Source: DATJYV01 sp035499415
GTDB lineage: Bacteria; Bacteroidota; Ignavibacteria; UBA10030
Reading direction: 5' to 3'
DNA length: 7,929 nucleotides
NCBI GenBank assembly: GCA_035499415.1
Contig: DATJYV010000116.1
Coordinates: 1 to 7,929 of the forward strand
The position numbers were made by a program, and so were the translations under genes. The notes below the pieces were generated by a model, which saw only the letters and a list, made by a program, of their open reading frames with translations, was not told the origin of the DNA and searched no databases. Below, piece by piece: positions 5,187 to 7,929 of this stretch (its first letter is position 1; each line of letters starts with the position of its first letter).

Positions 5187-5926
5187 AACGCCTCGCAACA
5201 CTGACCGTTTACACAATTTTCGAGCTGGCCATGCAGCCGGCGTTCAAGGTTACGCCCGTTGTCGCAGTGCTTTGGGCGATCTTTCTTGGATTCGTCCCTC
5301 GTATTCCGGATCCGAACCTGCTACGGTCGATCTTATTCATGCTCTTGCTACTGTACGGCTCGATCGCTTCCGCCAATACCGTCGTGCAACGCCTCCAAAG
5401 AGGAGCCGTGGAGCTGTATCTTTCAAAGCCATTTTCCAGGGCCGACCTCATCCTTGCAACCTATCTCGGAGTGACCATTCTCGTCGCCTCCGTCTTCCTG
5501 ATGTTCGGATTGACTTGGCTTCTCATTTGGTGGGAGCGTACCGGGACCTGGAACGGCGGGATCGTGTCGACCTGCGCTTCTCTGGTCGTCGGGTTCGCAT
5601 CGATGTACGGGTTTATCGCCGCGGGAGGCATCATCTTTCGTCATACTCCCTTCGTAACGCTCCTGTCGACTCTGTATATCCTCTTCGGCGCAACAATCCT
5701 TGAAATTCGCTCCTTCGATTTCATGAACATCAACGCGCAACAAACCCCCGACCGGTTTCTCCAAATTTTGTATTACGCACTCCCTCCTCTCATTGCCATT
5801 CAAAAATCGTTGGGCACCGCAATCGCGGGAGGAGCCATTGACCCTTATCCGGTTATCCACGCCGGAGCCGTGGCAGTATTCGCCCTGACGGCCGGGATTC
5901 TGTATCTGCAACGGGAAGACCTTTAA
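5183..5926 (+). CDS. ABC-2 type transporter permease
   Basis: The 247-residue product is a membrane protein with about six hydrophobic segments, including VTPVVAVLWAIFLGF, LLRSILFMLLLLYGSIA, ATYLGVTILVASVFLMF, a glycine-rich one near IAAGGIIF, LLSTLYILFGATIL, and a final AVAVFALTAGILYL. The cytoplasmic loop GAVELYLSKPFSRADLILA matches the conserved ABC-2 permease feature in which a segment like E-x-x-L-x-x-P-x-x-R-x-x-x-x-x-x-K/Y follows the second helix. Its start overlaps the ATPase stop by four bases. It is the last gene of the run; its TAA (5924-5926) is followed one base later by the 120-bp repeats. Substrate unknown. Confidence 0.85.
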   Translation: MKRLATLTVYTIFELAMQPAFKVTPVVAVLWAIFLGFVPRIPDPNLLRSILFMLLLLYGSIASANTVVQRLQRGAVELYLSKPFSRADLILATYLGVTILVASVFLMFGLTWLLIWWERTGTWNGGIVSTCASLVVGFASMYGFIAAGGIIFRHTPFVTLLSTLYILFGATILEIRSFDFMNINAQQTPDRFLQILYYALPPLIAIQKSLGTAIAGGAIDPYPVIHAGAVAVFALTAGILYLQREDL

Positions 5927-5927
5927 G

Positions 5928-6268
5928 CCAGGAGCATGTCAGGATCCTCAAAATGACAAAGAAGTTAGCTTCACCGCCTGCGTCCCTTCGGGACTTCGGC
6001 GCGTCAAAAGACTGCCAACCTCTTCCCAGCTTGAAGTCCGATCCCGACCAGGAGCGTGTCGGGATCCTCAAAATGACAAAGAAGTTAGCTTCACCGCCTG
6101 CGTCCCTTCGGGACTTCGGCGCGTCATAAGACTGCCAACCTCTCCCCAGCTTGAAGTCCGATCCCGACCAGGAGCATGTCGGGATCCTCAAAATGACAAA
6201 GAAGTTAGCTTCACCGCCTGCGTCCCTTCGGGACTTCGGCGGCTCGCTAACTTCTGTCATTTTGGGAG
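5928..6268. repeat. 120-bp tandem repeat array ending in a fold-back hairpin
   Basis: Two full units (5928-6047 and 6048-6167) and a partial third (6168-6241) repeat with an exact 120-base period and only a few mismatches. Each contains GTCCC-TTC-GGGAC with flanking CCGCC/GGCG, and across the unit junctions GATCCCGAC pairs with GTCGGGATC over nine bases (for example 6040-6048 with 6058-6066). The third copy continues into a right arm: 6187-6209 pairs with 6246-6266, including a perfect 9-base GAAGTTAGC/GCTAACTTC. Together these make a nested hairpin of about 80 bases. The array fills the whole gap between the permease stop and tRNA-Glu. It resembles REP/MITE-like non-coding repeats; an open frame on the minus strand exists only because 120 is a multiple of three. 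Confidence 0.85.
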
Positions 6269-6341
6269 TAGCCCTAACGGGAATCGAACCCGTATTTCAG
6301 CCTTGAGAGGGCTGCGTCCTGGACCGTTAGACGATAGGGCC
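6269..6341 (-). tRNA. tRNA-Glu (CUC anticodon)
   Basis: Read on the minus strand the 73 bases fold as a tRNA. The acceptor GGCCCTA pairs with TAGGGCT (one G-U) and the discriminator is A. The anticodon stem CAGCC/GGCTG encloses the loop CTCTCAA, giving anticodon CUC for GAG codons. The T-arm reads ACGGGTTCGAATCCCGT. The overall layout matches bacterial tRNA-Glu, including GTCTAACGGTCCAGGAC in the D-region. No CCA is encoded. It lies downstream of tRNA-Gln on the same strand, probably co-transcribed, and its 3' end abuts the repeat hairpin. Confidence 0.9.
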
Positions 6342-6367
6342 GGCGAATCGCGGAACGGGGAATGTTG

Positions 6368-6421
6368 AATGCGGAATGGATTGATTTTCCACTCCGAACT
6401 TCGAATTCTCAATTCCGCATT
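6368..6421. repeat. Inverted repeat between the two tRNA genes
   Basis: AATGCGGAAT at 6368-6377 and ATTCCGCATT at 6412-6421 are perfect 10-base inverted repeats. They extend to TTGA/TCAA if three bases bulge. The arms enclose 34 bases and take up most of the 87-base gap between tRNA-Gln and tRNA-Glu. In a joint transcript this hairpin would be a natural substrate for RNA processing. Confidence 0.5.
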
Positions 6422-6428
6422 TGGCTCG

Positions 6429-6501
6429 CTGCCCCGCTAGGGCTCGAACCTAGACTTTCCTGATCCAGAGTCAGGCGTGTTGCCAGTTACACCACGGGGC
6501 A
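6429..6501 (-). tRNA. tRNA-Gln (CUG anticodon)
   Basis: On the minus strand 73 bases fold as a tRNA. The acceptor TGCCCCG pairs perfectly with CGGGGCA, with discriminator G. The D-region reads TGGTGTAACTGGCAACACG. The anticodon stem CCTGA/TCAGG encloses CTCTGGA, giving anticodon CUG for CAG codons. The T-arm is CTAGGTTCGAGCCCTAG. The weak first pair (T1-A72) is typical of tRNA-Gln. No CCA is encoded directly after the discriminator. Confidence 0.9.
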
Positions 6502-6653
6502 ATAGGAGCATTGACGTTGGTCGATTGCCGATTGGTGAATCGGTATTTGTCACGACCCCGTCTGTGCGATATGAATATACGCAAAACGTCCAAACCGTTC
6601 AAACCGATTCTCTCATTGCAAATCCAGCGTGCCTTCTCTATATTTTTGCCGAC
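6502..6653. other. Intergenic region upstream of tadA and tRNA-Gln
   Basis: This 152-base gap should contain the divergent promoters for the tRNA pair (minus) and tadA (plus). Near its right end TATTTTTG at 6641-6648 matches the Bacteroidota -7 pattern TAnnTTTG, with TTG at 6616-6618 as a possible -33 element. It lies only five bases before the tadA start codon, so its use would give a leaderless message or it is chance. There is no ribosome binding site. I see no gene here. Confidence 0.25.
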
Positions 6654-7115
6654 ATGACACCGCACGAGCAGTGGATGAAGCACGCCCTCCGTGAAGCCGA
6701 GGCCGCTTTCGAGGAGGATGAAATACCAGTCGGAGCAATCGTCGTGCACGAGAACAGGATCATCGGCCGGGGCCACAATCAAATCGAACGGATGCAGGAC
6801 GCCACCGCGCATGCCGAGATGATCGCCATTACCGCAGCGTCCGAGCACCTTCATTCCCGGCGCCTCGAGGGTTGCACCCTGTACGTGACTCTCGAACCGT
6901 GCCCCATGTGTGCCGGGGCGACAGTTCTTGCCCGCATTCCAACCCTCGTGTTCGGCTCATTCGACCCGAAAGCCGGAGCATGCGGAACATTGTACAACCT
7001 CACGCACGACCGCCGGCTCAATCATACCTGCCACGTGATCTCCGGGGTGAGCGACATTGAGAGCGAGGAATTGCTGAAGCGCTTTTTTGGAAGGGTGAGA
7101 ACGGCGAGGAGGTAA
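6654..7115 (+). CDS. tadA: tRNA-specific adenosine deaminase
   Basis: The 153-residue protein has the complete zinc cytidine/adenosine deaminase motif: H53-A-E55 (the zinc ligand and the catalytic glutamate) and P82-C83-P84-M85-C86 with both zinc cysteines. The start EQWMKHALREAEAAFEEDEIPVGAIVV and the segment VFGSFDPKAGACGTLYNL are typical of TadA, which converts adenosine 34 of tRNA-Arg(ACG) to inosine. It acts in the cytoplasm, usually as a dimer. Length matches the family. The ATG at 6654 gives the usual N-terminus; earlier in-frame starts would run through tRNA-Gln. No Shine-Dalgarno sequence is seen. It converges on prfA with 16 bases between the stops. Confidence 0.93.
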   Translation: MTPHEQWMKHALREAEAAFEEDEIPVGAIVVHENRIIGRGHNQIERMQDATAHAEMIAITAASEHLHSRRLEGCTLYVTLEPCPMCAGATVLARIPTLVFGSFDPKAGACGTLYNLTHDRRLNHTCHVISGVSDIESEELLKRFFGRVRTARR

Positions 7116-7131
7116 CGGAACCCCTTGATCC

Positions 7132-7929
7132 TCAGGCAACGGCCTGCTGAAGCTTGTCGGCCCGGTCGGCTATGCGCAGGGCTTCGATGAGCTTGTCCAG
7201 ATCCCCGTCGATGATGTCGTTCAGGTTGTGGAGCGTCAGCCCGATCCTGTGGTCGGTGACGCGATTCTGCGGAAAATTATAGGTGCGGATCTTATCGCTC
7301 CGGTCGCCGCTCTTCACCATGAGACGCCGCTGGGCGATCTGCGACGCCGTCTGCTCCTCTATCTTCATTTCGTATAGTTTTGCCCGAAGCATCTTCATCG
7401 CCCGTTCCCTGTTCTGGAACTGCGACCGTTCCTGCTGACACGCCACGACGATCCCCGTCGGTTTGTGCGTGATCCTCACGGCAGTCTCCACCTTGTTCAC
7501 GTTCTGTCCCCCCTTCCCGCCCGCCCGGTAGGTATCGAACTGCAGGTCTGCGGGATTGATCGCAATCTCCACTTCCTCGACCTCGGGCAGCACAACGACC
7601 GTCGCCGCCGACGTGTGCACCCTGCCCTGCGCTTCCGTTTCGGGAACCCGCTGCACACGGTGCACTCCGCTCTCATACTTCATCGCACCGTATGCCCCCT
7701 CGCCGGAAACCGAGAACACCACTTCTTTGAATCCCCCCTTCCCGGTTTCGTTCCAATCCATCAACTCCACTTTCCATCCTTTGCGCTCGGCATAACGCGT
7801 GTACATCCGGTGCAGGTCCGCCGCAAAGAGGGCCGCCTCCTCGCCCCCCGTTCCGCCACGGATCTCCATGATGAAGTTCTTCGTGTCATTCGGATCCTGC
7901 GGAACCAGGAGAATCTTCAGTTCCTCTTC
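7132..7929 (-). CDS. prfA: Peptide chain release factor 1 (N-terminus cut off)
   Basis: The visible 265 residues are the middle and C-terminal part of a class I release factor. From the edge, the frame continues in coding sense for 20 residues before the internal Met at 7869, so the gene runs past the window; about 90 N-terminal residues are missing compared with a usual length near 360. The stop-codon recognition motif is P-E-T (visible residues 96-98), matching the P-x-T of RF1 rather than the SPF of RF2, so UAA and UAG are read. The catalytic GGQ lies at residues 140-142 in AGGKGGQNVNKVETAVR. It releases the finished chain from ribosomes by hydrolysis of peptidyl-tRNA. It is convergent with tadA. 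Confidence 0.97.
   Translation of the reverse strand, partial: EEELKILLVPQDPNDTKNFIMEIRGGTGGEEAALFAADLHRMYTRYAERKGWKVELMDWNETGKGGFKEVVFSVSGEGAYGAMKYESGVHRVQRVPETEAQGRVHTSAATVVVLPEVEEVEIAINPADLQFDTYRAGGKGGQNVNKVETAVRITHKPTGIVVACQQERSQFQNRERAMKMLRAKLYEMKIEEQTASQIAQRRLMVKSGDRSDKIRTYNFPQNRVTDHRIGLTLHNLNDIIDGDLDKLIEALRIADRADKLQQAVA

Noticed and set aside
5853..6260. Minus-strand open frame with 40-residue repeats
   Set aside because: It is the translation of the 120-bp non-coding repeats. It stays open only because the period is divisible by three, and it also runs into the permease gene.
5928..6268. CRISPR array
   Set aside because: The whole 120-bp unit is repeated; there are no variable spacers between short constant repeats.
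6269..6341. Attachment site of an integrated element at tRNA-Glu
   Set aside because: No second copy of the tRNA 3' sequence and no integrase gene are seen in the window.
6471..6854. Minus-strand open frame opposite tadA
   Set aside because: It is antisense to tadA and runs into tRNA-Gln, with no family resemblance.
7116..7131. Bidirectional terminator between tadA and prfA
   Set aside because: The 16-base gap holds no stem-loop or T-run that I can see.

Overview
The window is bacterial, fairly GC-rich by eye, densely coded, and has housekeeping genes at its right end and accessory genes at its left. The mix of a six-bladed beta-propeller protein, a TlpA-like redoxin, a Yip1-like membrane protein, tRNA-Gln/tRNA-Glu genes and the release factor and TadA sequences fits the wider Bacteroidota/Chlorobiota/Ignavibacteria (FCB) group. 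That placement is an inference without database support. Some signals are not typical of Bacteroidia: one perfect TTGACA-17-TATAAT promoter, and one very strong Shine-Dalgarno sequence.

Left region (1-890): the C-terminal end of an unrecognised plus-strand protein runs in from the edge and overlaps, tail to tail, a minus-strand XRE/CI-like repressor gene. Divergent from the repressor is a 64-residue Cro-like helix-turn-helix protein. The region between them looks like a phage-type switch: a consensus promoter, a palindrome placed between -35 and -10, a repeated 11-mer, and a 14-codon leader ORF that overlaps the small regulator start as ATGA and may be translated leaderless.

Central region (951-5926): eight plus-strand genes lie head to tail with overlaps or short gaps and look like one operon. 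In order they are a stand-alone response-regulator receiver, a Yip1-like multi-pass membrane protein, a 72-residue secreted six-cysteine peptide, a secreted six-bladed beta-propeller protein, a membrane-anchored or exported thioredoxin-fold protein with a CPPC motif, a two-helix membrane protein, an ABC ATPase and its ABC-2 type permease. My reading is a dedicated system for a disulfide-rich exported peptide: the peptide is the product, the redoxin acts on its cysteines, the propeller binds or presents it, and the ABC pair exports something or gives self-protection. The peptide's cysteines are mirror-symmetric (C-X6-C-X3-C-X14-C-X3-C-X6-C), as expected for a helical hairpin. Bacteroides loci pairing small NVEALA peptides with six-bladed propellers are the nearest known parallel I can name. 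This is the main candidate for something undescribed.

Right region (5928-7929): the space between the operon and the tRNA genes is filled by two full and one partial copies of an exact 120-bp tandem repeat, ending in a long nested fold-back hairpin that abuts the 3' end of tRNA-Glu(CUC). tRNA-Gln(CUG) follows on the same (minus) strand. Then come tadA (tRNA adenosine deaminase, plus strand) and, convergent to it, prfA (release factor 1, minus strand), cut by the window edge.
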